DNA of 64,000 nucleotides from Acidobacteriota bacterium (lineage in GTDB: Bacteria; Acidobacteriota; Blastocatellia; Pyrinomonadales; Pyrinomonadaceae): NCBI GenBank assembly GCA_019639115.1, contig JAHBSM010000012.1:1-64000 (forward strand), in the 5' to 3' direction. This document shows positions 35,374-45,038 of this stretch, one piece after another. The first letter of the stretch is position 1. The number at the start of each line of letters is the position of its first letter. Both the position numbers and the translations under genes were made by a program. The notes below the pieces were generated by a model that saw only the letters and a list, made by a program, of their open reading frames with translations, was not told where the DNA came from and did not search any database.

Positions 35374-35991
35374 ATGTTCAGCATCAATAAAGCGCATCCC
35401 TGGCACGGCGTTTCGATCGGCGCGGACGCTCCGGCGGAAGTGACCGTATTTGTCGAGATAGTGCCCGGCGACACTGTCAAATACGAAGTGGACAAAACCT
35501 CGGGGTACCTTATGATCGACCGACCACAGCAGTATTCCAACGTGCTGCCGTCCAACTACGGTTTTGTCCCTCAGACCTATTGCGGCGAAACGATCGCCAA
35601 CCTGGCGCGTTCGCAGACCGACATCACGATAACGAGCGGTGACGGCGACCCGCTGGACATCCTCGTACTCAGCGAACACCACATCCCGCGAGGCGATATC
35701 ATTCTAAAGGCAAAGCCGATCGGCGGATTCTGCCTGGTCGATCACGGCGAGGCGGACGACAAGATCGTGGCTGTGCTCAAGGGCGATAAGGTCTTCGGCC
35801 AATACAACGAACTCGCGGAACTTCCCGAAGGCATCCGCGAGCGTTTTGCTCATTATTTTTTGACTTACAAGACTCTGCCGGGAGCCGAGAACGTATGTGA
35901 GATCGCGTATTCCTACGGCCGCGAGGCGGCTTACGGCGTGATAAATGCAGCTATTGCCGACTACGCGTTACTAACCGCAGGCAACGCCTGA
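35374..35991 (+). CDS. ppa: Inorganic pyrophosphatase
   Basis: A 205-aa family I pyrophosphatase. Metal-binding Asp-rich core DGDPLDILVL is visible, with YGFVPQTYCG in the expected position; EIVPGDTVKYEVD is the N-terminal signature. It drives biosynthesis by clearing PPi. GATAAT (35360-35365) is eight bases before the ATG without a Shine-Dalgarno sequence. Only 18 bases separate it from the GTG of the divergent hydratase. Confidence 0.95.
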   Translation: MFSINKAHPWHGVSIGADAPAEVTVFVEIVPGDTVKYEVDKTSGYLMIDRPQQYSNVLPSNYGFVPQTYCGETIANLARSQTDITITSGDGDPLDILVLSEHHIPRGDIILKAKPIGGFCLVDHGEADDKIVAVLKGDKVFGQYNELAELPEGIRERFAHYFLTYKTLPGAENVCEIAYSYGREAAYGVINAAIADYALLTAGNA

Positions 35992-36007
35992 ACTCCATTT
36001 CCCGCCG

Positions 36008-36346
36008 CTAGAGCAGTGCCAGCTTGGCCGCCACCGGCAGAAGATGCTTGGCGGCGATGCCGGTGCCTCGCAGCATCAGCACGCCTGCTTTAGGCGCCGC
36101 TTTGAGCAATAAGGTCTTTGCAGCCGGGGCTGCGACCCGGGCGGCGGTGAATTTTGTAACCGCCCACGTCGCTTTCGCTGCCGAGCCGACCACAACGACT
36201 GCAGCTTTGCCCGTTCCGGTAAGCACGCTCGTGACAACGTTCCGCTCTCCGCGATCGGCCGTCGGCCGGCTCTGGGCCGAAGCAGCTATGCAGAACGCAA
36301 TTAATAGCGCGGCCACGCACGCCGACCTGATTAATATTTCTTTCAT
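36008..36346 (-). CDS. Small Ala/Lys-rich exported protein
   Basis: A 112-aa protein with a signal peptide (residues 1-25, ending ASAQS) and an Ala/Val/Lys-rich mature segment containing repeated AAKxxWAVTKFTAARVAAPAAK-type patterns, likely amphipathic helices. No family recognised. ATG 36346 (MKEILIRS) is preferred; a longer frame goes to 36415. Confidence 0.45.
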   Translation of the reverse strand: MKEILIRSACVAALLIAFCIAASAQSRPTADRGERNVVTSVLTGTGKAAVVVVGSAAKATWAVTKFTAARVAAPAAKTLLLKAAPKAGVLMLRGTGIAAKHLLPVAAKLALL

Positions 36347-36465
36347 AAATTGTTTCCGGGGGCAGGTATCGAGTGGGAGCTTGCCGTCGGGCGACAGCAC
36401 TAATGATGATATCAATTTATCCTGTCGGATTGAAAGAACTTTCTTATTTCCGAATCAACACCTTT

Positions 36466-36960
36466 TCAGATCCTTCTGAAACGCGTACCGATGTAGTCCA
36501 CGAATGCGGGTTCGATGCCCTGCGCTCGTATCAACGACTGTATCTGAGCTCTATGATGAATGGCGTGATAGTTAAGCTGTAGGGCAATATCCACTATTTC
36601 GGCTTCGTAGTTTGCCACGCCCTCAGCGCCGCCGGCATCCGGGTTATACCATTGCACCGTCGCTCGGAGCTCAGACTCGCCCATTCTCTCGATAAATCTC
36701 AGCCAGGCGGTCAAACATCGCTGCCACTCGTCCGCGAGGCTTTCGAGCGGATATACCGGCTCCCACCAATCCAACTTCCAATAGCCATCGGTTCCTTCGA
36801 CTCGAGCGAGCCATTTGTCCATACACAGGATCAGATGGCTAAAGAGCCTGACGCATTCGTCGGCGTCACCGATCTCCCGCATACGTTCTAGCACAAGCCG
36901 ATTAGCGTGGTCGTTAAATCTGAATGTATCGGCCAGATGTTCTTTGATATTCATCGGCAT
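36466..36960 (-). CDS. DinB-family protein
   Basis: A 164-aa DinB/YfiT-like four-helix bundle. The helix-3 signature with HAIHHRAQI near the C-terminus (about residue 137) is present, and histidines at FNDHANRLV (residue 17) and SHLIL (about 43) complete a plausible metal site. Function unknown; family members include thiol transferases. ATG 36960 or 36954 follows GGAG. Confidence 0.8.
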   Translation of the reverse strand: MPMNIKEHLADTFRFNDHANRLVLERMREIGDADECVRLFSHLILCMDKWLARVEGTDGYWKLDWWEPVYPLESLADEWQRCLTAWLRFIERMGESELRATVQWYNPDAGGAEGVANYEAEIVDIALQLNYHAIHHRAQIQSLIRAQGIEPAFVDYIGTRFRRI

Positions 36961-37324
36961 TTTGCTCCGACTTGTTCCAATTGTCTCAAAACTTCAGAGG
37001 GATCATAGACCCTAAGCCATTGACGGACTTGCCTTTGCTTCCGCGACTATTTTAACCGGGCTCGATATTCTATTCGTCGCCAATCATCGAACCGGAGGGC
37101 GGCCGTTCTGGCATTACAGCATGTCCTATCGCTGCAACATACTAGACCAAAGGAACGGGCCTCGATAAAGGCGGATGAGTTATTCACTTCACTGAATGAG
37201 CAGGGCCGATTTCAAAGCCGAGGAAACATGACTAACTCCAGCTCTGAGCTACGACGAGGTAGAAACGGCCCTGCTTGCGAGTCTAAAACGTCCAATCGAA
37301 CAAGAAATCCGCAAATCTTCAGTA
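36961..37324. other. 364-base intergenic region with an inverted repeat
   Basis: No convincing gene in either strand. It contains an inverted repeat at 37200-37274: left arm GCAGGGCCGATTTC (37200-37213) and right arm GAAACGGCCCTGC (37262-37274), which pair over 13 bases with one bulge across a 48-base spacer. It might be a structured RNA, a small element end or a decayed gene; no more can be said. Confidence 0.6.
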
Positions 37325-38950
37325 TCAAAGCTCGATACGCGGCAGCACAAATGCGCCGATATGAGGAGCAGAAGTATTGAGGCACGTCTCAAGAGCCAGT
37401 ATTAGGGCGTCTCGGGTCCGTTCCGGCGTGACGATCGCATCGACCAGGCCGCGTGCCGCGGCGTGCTTGGCGTCGAGTTCACGGTCATAGGTCTCGCGGA
37501 CCTTCTGCATCTCGGCATCGAGTTCAGGCGACACCGGTTCGCCGGCCGACTTGAGCCGCTCAAGCTGCGTACCAAACATCGCCTGCACGGCGCTGTCGCC
37601 CTCCATCACGCCCATACGGCCCGTCGGCAGCGTAAATATGAAATCCGGATCGAATCCCTGGCCCGCCATCGCATAGTATCCGGCGCCGCTCGCGTGATTG
37701 ACCGTCAATACGATCTTGGGCACGGCGGCAGTAGCCATCGCTTCGACGAATCTGGCTCCGGCTCGGATGATGCCGCTATGCTCGGCGTCTGCACCGACCA
37801 TGAACCCGGAAACGTCCTGTACGAAGAGGAGCGGCGTCGAGTGGCGGTCGCAATTCTCGATGAAATAGGCTGTTTTCTCAGCAGATTCGGTATAGACGAT
37901 CCCGCCGAATCGCGGCGGCGTCCCGGGTTTGCCTTTTGACATGCCGCGGCTGTTAGCTATCACACCGACCTGGATACCGCCGACCCGAGCGGTACCGCAG
38001 ATAATTTCTCGAGCGTAATCTGCCTGGAATTCGTCGAGCGAGTCCGCATCGAGGATCGTATCGAGCACGGTGTGCATATCATACGGCGCCCTATGATCAT
38101 CCGGGAGCCGCTTGTAGAGTTCGTTTGTTTCGAGCCGCGGAGCCAAAGCCTGAGCGACGGAGACGCGGGTCTGCTCGCGGGAAGGCAATTCGCTGACGAG
38201 ATCGCGTATCTTTGCGATACATTCGCGGTCATCGGCTGTTTTGAAATGTGCGACGCCGGATATCGAATTATGCGTCGCCGCGCCGCCGAGCGTTTCGTTG
38301 TCGATGGTCTGGCCGGTCGCTCCCTTTACTAGATTGGCTCCGCCAAGCCCCATGAACGACGTGCCTTCGACCATCAAAATGACGTCCGACAGTGCAGGAA
38401 GGTATGCTCCCCCGGCGACGCACATACCCATGACAGCGGCGATCTGCGGCACTTTGAGATAGCGTCGCATTATCGAGTTGTAGTAAAAGATACGCGCAGC
38501 ACCGTACTGCCCCGGGAAAACGCCGCCCTGGTATGGCAGATTAACGCCTGCAGAATCAACAAGGTAGATGATCGGTACGCGGTTGCGCATCGCGACCTCT
38601 TGCGCCCGGAGTATCTTTTTGATCGTCTCCGGATACCAAGCCCCCGCTTTGATCGTGGCGTCATTGGCAACGATGACACACTCGCGGCCGTGCACCTTGC
38701 CGACCACGGTCACGACAGCCGCTGCTGGCGCCTGGCCGCCGTATTCGTCATACGCGACGAGCAGCCCGATCTCCTGCGAGAATGTGTCCTGGTCGAGCAG
38801 CAGTTCGATACGTTCGCGGGCGCTCAGCTTGCCTTGCTTGTGCAGCTTTTCGATCTTTTCAGGGCCGCCGCCGAGTTTGAGCTTAGCTTCGAGCGCGAGG
38901 TATTCGTCGGTCAGTTGCCTAAGGCGAGATGGGCTGGTTTGATCGCTCAT
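37325..38950 (-). CDS. Acyl-CoA carboxylase carboxyltransferase beta subunit (MCCase/PCCase type)
   Basis: A 541-aa carboxyltransferase. ATG 38950 (MSDQTSPSRLRQLTDEYL) is the start; the frame extends upstream antisense-free but without family match. Motifs include GGGPEKIEKLHKQGKLSARERI, VDSAGVNLPYQ, GGAYLPALSD and AGARFVEAMATAAVPKI. The sequence fits methylcrotonoyl-CoA carboxylase beta, which acts in leucine and acyclic terpene breakdown, or a general propionyl type. The biotin carboxylase subunit is not in this window. Confidence 0.9.
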   Translation of the reverse strand: MSDQTSPSRLRQLTDEYLALEAKLKLGGGPEKIEKLHKQGKLSARERIELLLDQDTFSQEIGLLVAYDEYGGQAPAAAVVTVVGKVHGRECVIVANDATIKAGAWYPETIKKILRAQEVAMRNRVPIIYLVDSAGVNLPYQGGVFPGQYGAARIFYYNSIMRRYLKVPQIAAVMGMCVAGGAYLPALSDVILMVEGTSFMGLGGANLVKGATGQTIDNETLGGAATHNSISGVAHFKTADDRECIAKIRDLVSELPSREQTRVSVAQALAPRLETNELYKRLPDDHRAPYDMHTVLDTILDADSLDEFQADYAREIICGTARVGGIQVGVIANSRGMSKGKPGTPPRFGGIVYTESAEKTAYFIENCDRHSTPLLFVQDVSGFMVGADAEHSGIIRAGARFVEAMATAAVPKIVLTVNHASGAGYYAMAGQGFDPDFIFTLPTGRMGVMEGDSAVQAMFGTQLERLKSAGEPVSPELDAEMQKVRETYDRELDAKHAAARGLVDAIVTPERTRDALILALETCLNTSAPHIGAFVLPRIEL

Positions 38951-39000
38951 GCGTTGAGTTTTGGGTGCTGCGCCCTTGCTCACGCGTGGGCTCCGGCAAT

Positions 39001-40356
39001 TTATCTGTCTTCGATGATGAAGGTCGGGACCATACCGCCGCCCGACGAGACATTGGCAAGCTCCGTAGACGACAGCCGTGTGAATGCCGAGCCGACCTTG
39101 CCCATGAAAAGCAGCGGATCCAGGTCGACCAACTGTTCGGTCATTTCCCAATTACCCGCGTCGTCGGTGATCATCGGGAACATCTCTTTGGCAGTGGCGA
39201 CGCGCTCCTGCACGAGATAATCGCCGTCGGCAAGAGCTGCCGCGATGGCGTCGTCCCATTCGGACGCGGTCGAATTCCAGCCTATGTAAATACCGTGCCC
39301 GCCGTAATCGTCATTGGGCTTGAGCACAAGCTTGTGCGAATTCTGGCGCGTCCATTCGACAAGCTGGATATCACTGCCGTGATTGACCGTCGATTCGTCG
39401 CGAAACACTCGCGTCCAAGGTATATGAGCGCCGATAGCGGACAGCTCCGCGTCGCTGAATAGATGCTCGTATCGCTCGTTCGTCAATACGGCAAAGATGG
39501 CCTTTTTGTGCACGAGCTTGCCGCGAAAGCTATTTACCATACAAATGGCACCAGCACGATAGGCGTCAAGCAGTGCGTGCTGCTCGTCCATTATCGGCAG
39601 GTATTCGTTTACAAGCAGACGTTTGTAAACGATGTCGATCTCGGTGCCGCCGTATGACAGCCGCGACCCGTCGAACTCCAATTCATCCGGCGAGCAGATG
39701 ATCGACGGATAGCCATTCGACTCAAAGAACTCTTTGAAAAGCTCAAATTCCTTAAGCGTCGGCAGGTCTTTGAGGTCAATTATCGCGATCGTAGGTCTGC
39801 GATCGGGTGTCCGCCCCAGGAACTCCGCATAACAGCGGGCGAGCACGTCCAGCATCTTTGAACGGCCCTCAAGCATCGTGTATCGATAGTTTTTTGCGAA
39901 CTCCTGCATCACAGGAAGCGACGCAAATATCTCGCTGGCGGAATCAGAATACGCAATACCAGCCGGCGACTCGCCATTGAGCTCAACGAAGCTGTACGCG
40001 TCTTCCGTGAGGAACGAATCCAGCCGCGACGTCGGCGACACGTGCGAGTATCCGGGATCTATGCGAACGAGTTCGCGTTCGACGGCGGTGACACCGAGTT
40101 CGTCGAGCACTGCGTCATCCTCGACGGCGGCATCCTTTACCCTTTGCAAAGCCGAGAATACGGTCTCGCAGATGCTTGTAATACGTCGCCATTGCGAAGC
40201 CGGGACAAAATGCGGCCGCAGATAGGGCGACAATCGCCGTCCGCCAAAAATGAGTTTTGACGATTCGAGGCGCTCGTCGAGCATCTGCTGCGACGCCGAA
40301 GCGATATCGGCGCTTTCGAGTATCGAGTGATAATGGCCTACGGCTTCTTTCAGCAT
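39001..40356 (-). CDS. Circularly permuted ATP-grasp-like protein
   Basis: A 451-aa protein with an ATP-grasp-type C-terminal half: KLVLKPNDDYGGHGI (about 335-350, phosphate loop), DYLVQERV (about 388) and metal-ligand region NWEMTEQLVD. The N-terminal half with YSFVELNGESPAG is characteristic of circularly permuted type 2 ATP-grasp/glutathionylspermidine-synthase-like enzymes, which ligate amines to carboxylates. Substrate unknown. Its ATG is one base after the stop of the EVE gene (40358). Confidence 0.75.
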   Translation of the reverse strand: MLKEAVGHYHSILESADIASASQQMLDERLESSKLIFGGRRLSPYLRPHFVPASQWRRITSICETVFSALQRVKDAAVEDDAVLDELGVTAVERELVRIDPGYSHVSPTSRLDSFLTEDAYSFVELNGESPAGIAYSDSASEIFASLPVMQEFAKNYRYTMLEGRSKMLDVLARCYAEFLGRTPDRRPTIAIIDLKDLPTLKEFELFKEFFESNGYPSIICSPDELEFDGSRLSYGGTEIDIVYKRLLVNEYLPIMDEQHALLDAYRAGAICMVNSFRGKLVHKKAIFAVLTNERYEHLFSDAELSAIGAHIPWTRVFRDESTVNHGSDIQLVEWTRQNSHKLVLKPNDDYGGHGIYIGWNSTASEWDDAIAAALADGDYLVQERVATAKEMFPMITDDAGNWEMTEQLVDLDPLLFMGKVGSAFTRLSSTELANVSSGGGMVPTFIIEDR

Positions 40357-40357
40357 A

Positions 40358-40762
40358 TTATTGAGCCATGCTCAAGATCTCGTCGAATTCGTCCTTGGTC
40401 ACAGCGATCACCGAGAGCTGAGATTGCTTGATGAGTCCCAGGTTCGCGAGCGCAAGGTTTGCTTTGATATCGGCAAGCCCGACAGGCTTTTTGAGCTTTT
40501 TGACTGGAGCGATCTCGACCGCGACCCAGCGGTCGTCGTCGGTGGTCGGATCCTGGAACGCCGGCTTTGTGACCTTTGCGATGCCGACAACCTCTTTGCC
40601 AATGTTCGAGTGATAGAAGAGCACCTTGTCGCCTTTTTTCATCTCACGAAGATTATTGCGAGCTTGATAATTCCTGACGCCGGTCCAATCCGTCTGCCCT
40701 TCGGCAACGAAGTCGTCCCACGAATAAGCGTCAGGCTCTTGTTTCACCATCCAAAAGTTCAT
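40358..40762 (-). CDS. EVE-domain protein
   Basis: A 134-aa EVE (PUA-like) domain: NFWMVKQEPDAYSWDDF, GVRNYQARNNLREMKKGD, VLFYHSNIGKEVVGIA. EVE domains bind modified bases such as 5-methylcytosine or tRNA modifications. AATAAT (40776-40771) lies eight bases before the ATG. It heads a small operon with the ATP-grasp and carboxyltransferase genes. Confidence 0.9.
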   Translation of the reverse strand: MNFWMVKQEPDAYSWDDFVAEGQTDWTGVRNYQARNNLREMKKGDKVLFYHSNIGKEVVGIAKVTKPAFQDPTTDDDRWVAVEIAPVKKLKKPVGLADIKANLALANLGLIKQSQLSVIAVTKDEFDEILSMAQ

Positions 40763-40867
40763 AGTCGTAAATTATTGATCGAATAAGTCAGTCAGCAATT
40801 TTCCAAACGTCCGGACGGCCCGGCGACCTTGACTAGGTTTCTCAGTTTCCTTTTAACAACTGACGAT

Positions 40868-41452
40868 CTACTTTTTCGCCGCGGCAGCTTTTTTATTCAA
40901 CCATTTCGCCCAGCGTTCGAGCGCGGGACGGAACGGTTTGAAAAGCTTCGCACGCCAGCTATTCTCAGATTGTTTCTCGCTCCAGGCCTTTAGGTTCTTT
41001 TCTGCGTATTGCCGTATCTGCGGCTCGAGGCCTGTTTTCTTCACAGAATGACGCAGCGTAAGGTAATAGTGCTGGCCGACTAGCGAGAACAAAAGCCCGG
41101 CGAGGTTCCCCTTGAAGCCGCTCTTTGCGATCCAACGCTTGAAGAATCCCTCGGTCGGCTGCAGCAGTGCGCCGGCAGAGACCTCGAACCACGGCGCCTG
41201 ATTCTGTACGCGCGGGTGATAAAGCCCGGGGATGTCGCCCGGTACGGGCACGTCGAGATTCTTGAGACGCGGATCGTTGATGAAATCGACGATCTTAACG
41301 CGCTCTACGCCGCGATATTGCTCGACGGGCAGGAAGTCAAACACCTGAGAGATGGTCGTTTCATAGTTCTCCGGCAGCTCGATCGAAGCTGCATTCTCGA
41401 CCCTGATCTTAGTTGTTTTCGCCGTCTTTTGGCCGGCGGTCTGAATAGCCAT
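40868..41452 (-). CDS. Hypothetical 194-aa protein
   Basis: No family recognised. A Lys/Thr-rich N-terminus precedes IELPENYETTISQVFDFLPVEQY, and the C-terminus is basic and helical (ERWAKWLNKKAAAAKK). No membrane segment or signal peptide. ATG 41452 is chosen; TACAAT (41468-41463) is ten bases upstream without a Shine-Dalgarno sequence, and the frame from 41524 is not supported. Confidence 0.55.
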   Translation of the reverse strand: MAIQTAGQKTAKTTKIRVENAASIELPENYETTISQVFDFLPVEQYRGVERVKIVDFINDPRLKNLDVPVPGDIPGLYHPRVQNQAPWFEVSAGALLQPTEGFFKRWIAKSGFKGNLAGLLFSLVGQHYYLTLRHSVKKTGLEPQIRQYAEKNLKAWSEKQSENSWRAKLFKPFRPALERWAKWLNKKAAAAKK

Positions 41453-41623
41453 ACTTTTGTAAATTGTAAATGCTGTGTCGCGAATAGTAAATTCGCCCGT
41501 CGAGGTGTTGCAATGACGCCACATCGAGGATATTTAGCCACAAAGAATACGGCGCAGATAGAGTGGGGACCAGCATTTGCGGCACTCGACGGAGTGGCAC
41601 GATTCTTGTTACGGGAAATCGAG

Positions 41624-42466
41624 ATGGATCAGACCACGTTGGCCAATTCTGTAAGCGTTTCAGGCGTCGGGCTGCACACGGGAGCCGAGGTTAACCTCAC
41701 ACTGCGGCCCGCTCCCGAGAACACCGGATACATATTTGTACGAACGGACCTGGACAAATTTGAGATTCCTGCGTCGGTCGAGTACATCTCGCATTGCTCT
41801 TATGCGACGACGCTTGTCAGGCGCGGCGTGGTGCTCTCGACGTGCGAGCATCTACTGTCGGCTTTGCGTGGCAGCGGCGTGGACAATTGCTTTATCGAGC
41901 TGGACAACATCGAGGTGCCTATACTCGACGGTTCGAGCGAGGATTGGGTAGAACTGATCGAGCGGGCCGGAATCGCAGAGCAGGACGCACCGCGGCACTA
42001 CCTCCGAGTAAAACAACGCGTGGAGATCGAACAGGGCGACCGCAGAATGTCGATCGAGCCTTCGGATAGATTCGAGATCGATTGCACCATCGACTTCCCG
42101 CATCCTTTCATCAATCAGCAAAAGTTCCGATTTGTGGCCGAAAATGGCAGCTACGGCCGAGAGATAGCGTCGGCTCGCACATTTGGCTTTACTCACGAGA
42201 TCGAGATGTTGAGAAAGGCAAATCTCGCTCTCGGCGGTTCGCTCGACAACGCAATAGTGCTGACCGACGAAGGAATGCTCAACGAGACTCCGCTGCGCGT
42301 CCCGGACGAATTTGTCCGTCACAAGATCCTCGACATCATCGGCGACGTCGCATTGGTCGGCATGCCCGTAATTGGCCGCATTACGGCTCACAAAAGCGGC
42401 CACGCCGTCCACGCCGCCCTGATGTCAAAACTCCTTAAAACTCCCACCGCGTGGGAGATCGTGTGA
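41624..42466 (+). CDS. lpxC: UDP-3-O-acyl-N-acetylglucosamine deacetylase
   Basis: A 280-aa zinc enzyme that catalyses the committed step of lipid A biosynthesis. Zinc ligands are in CEHLLSALRG (His) and HKILDIIGD (His, Asp), and the active-site His in ITAHKSGHAVH. The start ATG 41624 (MDQTTLANSVSVSG) replaces the longer frame from 41216. This shows an LPS-bearing diderm. It is convergent with gnd. Confidence 0.95.
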   Translation: MDQTTLANSVSVSGVGLHTGAEVNLTLRPAPENTGYIFVRTDLDKFEIPASVEYISHCSYATTLVRRGVVLSTCEHLLSALRGSGVDNCFIELDNIEVPILDGSSEDWVELIERAGIAEQDAPRHYLRVKQRVEIEQGDRRMSIEPSDRFEIDCTIDFPHPFINQQKFRFVAENGSYGREIASARTFGFTHEIEMLRKANLALGGSLDNAIVLTDEGMLNETPLRVPDEFVRHKILDIIGDVALVGMPVIGRITAHKSGHAVHAALMSKLLKTPTAWEIV

Positions 42467-42472
42467 AAACAC

Positions 42473-43942
42473 CTAAGAGGCCCAATCAGGAGTATGAAAT
42501 GTCCCGACGCGGTCGGTGCGTTGGTACGTGTGAGCGCCGAACAGGTCGCGCTGGGCCTGGATAAGGTTTGCGGGCAGACGTTCGGTCGCGCAGGCAATTA
42601 GGTAGTTGAGCGTCGCGGCAAAGGCCATTCCGGGCAACCCGGCGGCCGTCAGAGTAAGGCTGGTTCGCCGCACGGCGTCGGTATTCTTTGACAGGACATT
42701 GGTAAAGTGTTGGTCGAGCAAAAGGTTCGCAAGCCCGGGTTCTTTCGCATACGCGGCTCGGATATCCTCGAGCATGGCGGCGCGAATGATGCACCCGCCG
42801 CGCCAGATCTTGGCGATCTCGACCAGGTCGAGTTCGTAACCGCGTTCGTCCGACGCGGCCCTCAGCATTGCGAATCCCTGCGCATAAGCGAGCAGGAAAG
42901 CGGCGTGAAGCGCCGTCCCGATCTCCCCGATCGACGCGGCCGGACCCGCCGCCGCTTTCTCCTCATGCTCAGCATTATCAATAACAAATTTGTGATCACG
43001 AGATGATCTCTTGGCGAATGCATTCGCTAGAGTGACGCGTTGTTGCTTTTGTGCGGAGATCTGGCGTATAGTGACGGCTGCATCGATCGTTGGTACCGGT
43101 ATTCCCAGGTCCATCGCAGCCTGTGATGTCCATTTGCCGGTGCCTTTCTGGCCCGCGGTGTCAAGTATCATCGAGACCAGCGAGTTCCCTGTCTCACCAT
43201 CCGTTTTTCGCAGAACGGTAGCGGTGATCTCGATCAGGAACGAGTTGAGCTCGCCCGTGTTCCATTCGGCAAAAACGTTCGCCAGGTCCCGGTCCGCTAC
43301 CACGCTGCCGGAGTCCGCATTCGGGCCCGTCACCCGGAGGAGGTCGTATATCTCGGCGATTAGCTGCATCATCGCGTACTCGATGCCGTTGTGGACCATC
43401 TTGACGAAATGTCCCGCTGACCCGAGCCCTACGTGTGCGGCGCAAGGCTCGCCATCGACCTTTGCCGACGCTGACTCCAGTATCGGCCGCACACGTTCGT
43501 ATGCGTCGGGGCTGCCGCCGATCATTATCGATGCGCCGTGACGAGCTCCTTCTTCGCCGCCCGAAACGCCGACGCCCAGGAACTCGAATCCGCGTGCGGC
43601 AAGCTCGGCCTGGCGACGCTCGGTATCCGGAAAGTGCGAATTGCCGCCGTCTATGATCAGATCGCCGGGTTCGAGGTGCGGAACAAGGTCCGCGATCACG
43701 CTGTCAACGATCGGACCCGCAGGGACAAGCAGCATGATCGAACGCCGTGCGGCGAGCCGGCTGACGAATCCTGCAAGGTCGTCCGCAGCCTCGATCGGCA
43801 GCGTCGCGCCTTCGGCCATCAGCAGGTCGCGTTTTGCCGCGTCGATATCAAAACCGGCACATTTGAAGCCGTGCTCAGCGACGTTGAGAAGAAAATTGCG
43901 GCCCATCGTGCCGAGTCCGATCATTCCGAATTGCGATGTCAT
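42473..43942 (-). CDS. gnd: 6-phosphogluconate dehydrogenase, decarboxylating
   Basis: A 489-aa NADP-dependent enzyme of the pentose phosphate pathway. N-terminal GLGTMGRNF, the substrate segment SGGEEGARHGASIMIGG, HFVKMVHNGIEYAMMQ with the catalytic Lys, and KGTGKWTSQAA are present. CATAAT (43955-43950) is seven bases before the ATG. Rpe, the next enzyme of the same pathway, is elsewhere (15476-16174). Confidence 0.95.
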   Translation of the reverse strand: MTSQFGMIGLGTMGRNFLLNVAEHGFKCAGFDIDAAKRDLLMAEGATLPIEAADDLAGFVSRLAARRSIMLLVPAGPIVDSVIADLVPHLEPGDLIIDGGNSHFPDTERRQAELAARGFEFLGVGVSGGEEGARHGASIMIGGSPDAYERVRPILESASAKVDGEPCAAHVGLGSAGHFVKMVHNGIEYAMMQLIAEIYDLLRVTGPNADSGSVVADRDLANVFAEWNTGELNSFLIEITATVLRKTDGETGNSLVSMILDTAGQKGTGKWTSQAAMDLGIPVPTIDAAVTIRQISAQKQQRVTLANAFAKRSSRDHKFVIDNAEHEEKAAAGPAASIGEIGTALHAAFLLAYAQGFAMLRAASDERGYELDLVEIAKIWRGGCIIRAAMLEDIRAAYAKEPGLANLLLDQHFTNVLSKNTDAVRRTSLTLTAAGLPGMAFAATLNYLIACATERLPANLIQAQRDLFGAHTYQRTDRVGTFHTPDWAS

Positions 43943-44122
43943 AATTCAGATTATGCCACAGAGAAAACCTAGGACACCGAGGAATGGTATGGCCGAACGC
44001 GACTTTATGCAGAAATTTCACACAGAGCCGCTGAGCGCCCTAAGCTCGATAGGCAACACTTCTCCACGAACTCTGTGTCATCCGTAAGAGAGAACCCGAC
44101 TTTGTGTGTTAAATTCTCATCG

Positions 44123-45037
44123 ATGCAGACACTAAGAGAGGCGATCCGCCCGACCACGTTGATCCGATCCGCAAAGCTCTGCGACCATCTAGGCCTCGAC
44201 ATAACGATCGCGAGCGAGACCTTTCAACACACGGGGAGCTTCAAATTTCGGGCAGCCTATGAATTGGCTTCAAACGTACCGAATGACGAGATACTCACGG
44301 CGTCAAGCGGCAATTTCGGCCAGGCTTTGGCGTATGCTTGCAAGCTGGTCGGCAAACGCTGCACGGTCGTTATGCCGGCAACATCAGCTAAGGTCAAGAT
44401 CGATGCCGTCCGCGGATTCGGAGCCGTCGTGGACCTGGTCGATACTGCAGTCAAAGGCCGCAATGAACGCGTCGCAGAGCTCGCCGCCCAGATGCCCGAC
44501 GCTTACCACGCTTCCGCGTATGACGACGAATACGTGATCGCCGGCAACTCGACGCTTGGCGACGAACTTGCGGGCCGAGGATTCGATGCGGTCATCGTGC
44601 CAGTTGGCGGCGGCGGGCTGATCTCGGGCGTTATCACCGGACTCAGACGCAACGGCGACACGTCGGCCGAGATCTACGGCGCAGAACCGCTTCTCGGCAA
44701 CGACGCGACGCGTTCATTCCGTGCCGGTCATCTGATCGCGAACGAGACCGAGCCGATGACCATAGCCGACGGCGCCCGTACCATCTCGCTCGGCGATCTC
44801 AATTGGCCGATCATCCGTGACGGAGCGATAGATATGATAGAGGTCTCGGACGAACGAATTGCCGAAGCCGTGCGGATATATTTCGGATCGGCCAATCTGA
44901 AATGCGAGCCGACTGGCGCATTGACGCTCGGCGCGGTGCTCGAGGATATCGAACGATTTCACGACCGCCGCATATGTCTCATCGTGAGCGGTGGTAATGT
45001 CGATCCGTCGTTGTATTCGTCGCTGATAGCGGGCTGA
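44123..45037 (+). CDS. Threonine/serine dehydratase-like PLP enzyme
   Basis: A 304-aa fold type II PLP enzyme. Schiff-base Lys in GSFKFRAA; PLP phosphate loop VPVGGGGLISG; SSGNFGQALA replaces the more usual SSGNHAQG. The family includes catabolic threonine deaminase and serine racemase. No regulatory ACT domain is present. TAAATT (44110-44115) is seven bases before ATG 44123; no Shine-Dalgarno sequence. Confidence 0.85.
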   Translation: MQTLREAIRPTTLIRSAKLCDHLGLDITIASETFQHTGSFKFRAAYELASNVPNDEILTASSGNFGQALAYACKLVGKRCTVVMPATSAKVKIDAVRGFGAVVDLVDTAVKGRNERVAELAAQMPDAYHASAYDDEYVIAGNSTLGDELAGRGFDAVIVPVGGGGLISGVITGLRRNGDTSAEIYGAEPLLGNDATRSFRAGHLIANETEPMTIADGARTISLGDLNWPIIRDGAIDMIEVSDERIAEAVRIYFGSANLKCEPTGALTLGAVLEDIERFHDRRICLIVSGGNVDPSLYSSLIAG

Positions 45038-45038
45038 C

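Noticed and set aside
35356..35682. Upstream extension of the short hydratase frame
   Set aside because: It is antisense to ppa; the family start fits GTG 35355.
37325..39151. Longer carboxyltransferase start at 39151
   Set aside because: The extra 67 residues lie inside the ATP-grasp gene and match nothing; ATG 38950 matches the family start.
43943..44122. Repeated CACAGAG words in the gnd/dehydratase gap
   Set aside because: Only scattered 7-base words; no spacing pattern or gene.
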